Shown here: positions 63,364 to 64,000 of the stretch, one piece after another
How positions within the stretch are numbered: position 1 is the stretch's first letter
Layout of the letters: each line of letters begins with the position of its first letter
Assembly (NCBI RefSeq): GCF_010500965.1
Contig: NZ_QVMI01000027.1
Span: forward strand, 1 to 64,000
Origin: Bacteroides sp. 51
Lineage (GTDB): Bacteria > Bacteroidota > Bacteroidia > Bacteroidales > Bacteroidaceae
Length of the DNA stretch: 64,000 bases
Direction: 5' to 3'
Translations under genes and position numbers: made by a program
The notes under the pieces: generated by a model
The model's database searches: none
What the model saw: the letters and a program-made list of their open reading frames with translations, nothing else
Told to the model about the DNA's origin: nothing

Positions 63364-64000
63364 ATGGAGCAAAAAAACGTTTTAAAGTTATCTTGTCCAC
63401 CCTTGGATGAGGTTCGTATAGGTATCATTGGCCTTGGAGTGAGGGCTAAGCGTGCCGTACATCGCCTGATCAATATAGAGGGTACACGAATCAATGGTTT
63501 TTGCGATATCGTACCATCTAACACAGAAGAAGCCCAACGCATATTAAAAGATAAGGGATTACAGCCGGTAAAAGAATACTGCGGAGAAAATGGATGGAAA
63601 TCTTTATGTGAGCAAAAGGACATTGACCTGATTTACATTTGTACCGATTGGGAAAGCCATACCCCAATGGCCGTTTATGCCATGGAATGTGGCAAACACG
63701 CCGCAGTCGAAATACCTGCCGCAACCACCGTTTCCGAATGCTGGCAATTGGTTAATACGGCAGAACGCACACAGAAGCACTGTATCATGCTCGAAAATTG
63801 CTGTTACGACTCTTTCGAACTGACTACCCTTCACATGGCTCAGCAAGGCTTGTTCGGTGAGATTCTACATGCTGAAGGAGCATATATCCATGATCTTCGC
63901 GACAGGATACTTTCTAACGAGTTTGGCAAAAGATTATCCAACTGGCAAATACGATTTAATACACTGCATAATGGCAACCCCTACCCCACGCATGGTTTGG
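63364..64000 (+). CDS. Gfo/Idh/MocA family protein, GH109 type (5' part)
   Basis: Open from ATG 63364 to the window edge, 212 codons seen. The NAD-binding fold is VRIGIIGLGVRAKRAVHRLI, with the second strand acid in GFCDIVPSN, then IDLIYICTDWESHTPMAVYA and KHAAVEIPAATTVSECWQLV. The later part (MLENCCYDSFELTTLHMAQQ, GEILHAEGAYIHDLR, NGNPYPTHGL) matches GH109 enzymes, which remove terminal alpha-N-acetylgalactosamine by an NAD-dependent route. There is no N-terminal signal peptide, unlike many exported GH109. The 3' end is off the window. Confidence 0.85.
   Translation, partial: MEQKNVLKLSCPPLDEVRIGIIGLGVRAKRAVHRLINIEGTRINGFCDIVPSNTEEAQRILKDKGLQPVKEYCGENGWKSLCEQKDIDLIYICTDWESHTPMAVYAMECGKHAAVEIPAATTVSECWQLVNTAERTQKHCIMLENCCYDSFELTTLHMAQQGLFGEILHAEGAYIHDLRDRILSNEFGKRLSNWQIRFNTLHNGNPYPTHGL

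Overview
The window is from a Bacteroidales chromosome, most like Parabacteroides or a close relative; the species cannot be fixed from sequence alone. Supporting signs are promoters of the Bacteroidetes type (-33 TTTG, about 19 bases, -7 TAnnTTTG), AT-rich leaders mostly without Shine-Dalgarno sites, fimbrillin lipoproteins, BACON domains, a SusC-type plug domain, an HU-HIG protein, DUF5606 and DUF3276 proteins, and a GH109 enzyme. No rRNA, tRNA, CRISPR array or complete insertion sequence was seen.

Layout. 1-5.4 kb is accessory: an SH3-barrel/amidase/DUF4373 module, a hipB gene with a broken hipA, an AAA-ATPase/PD-(D/E)XK protein and a parDE pair. 5.4-11.5 kb has a nested palindrome element, then a carbohydrate locus (DUF5107-TPR protein, sugar:H+ symporter, divergent AraC regulator). 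11.6-24.9 kb is mostly housekeeping: AIM24, a 5'-nucleotidase, K+ uptake (TrkA/TrkH), TrpB2, endonuclease IV, an AGCS symporter, a degenerate 2-hydroxyacid dehydrogenase-like protein, aspartate dehydrogenase, an HU-like protein and a serine hydrolase. 25-34.4 kb holds a 1996-residue alpha-2-macroglobulin with an inserted TonB-plug module, DnaK and a HIT protein. 34.5-41.3 kb is a fimbrial locus (HTH regulator, two fimbrillin lipoproteins) next to an M64 peptidase lipoprotein. 41.4-50.8 kb is core: S4 protein, Pth, L25, DUF3276, nusB-yajC-ybbR-coaE, DUF5606, ClpB. 50.9-55.8 kb is an operon of split transketolase, FGGY kinase and a fucose/arabinose-isomerase-like protein. 56-64 kb has a VIT/vWA/TPR protein, a second toxin-antitoxin pair, ribB-deoR, an Fsr-type exporter, a truncated propeller sensor and the start of a GH109 gene.

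The most unusual content is between genes. Five separate regions carry arrays of about 13-base palindromic or mutually inverted units spaced 22 bp apart (157-235, 23334-23456, 34446-34547, 50802-50902, 56014-56088). The spacing is shared but each array has its own core sequence. A second class is tracts of 7-bp units filling gaps between co-directional genes (992-1020, 1062-1089, 9073-9107, 14823-14850, 14885-14905, 41861-41881, 42446-42473, 54841-54868). Further palindromic families are a GCGGCAAGGTGCCGC element that supplies -33 boxes, an identical 29-base element after two convergent genes, and GGTGTGTC-type inverted repeats. I know of no description of the 22-bp class, and it is the best candidate here for something new.
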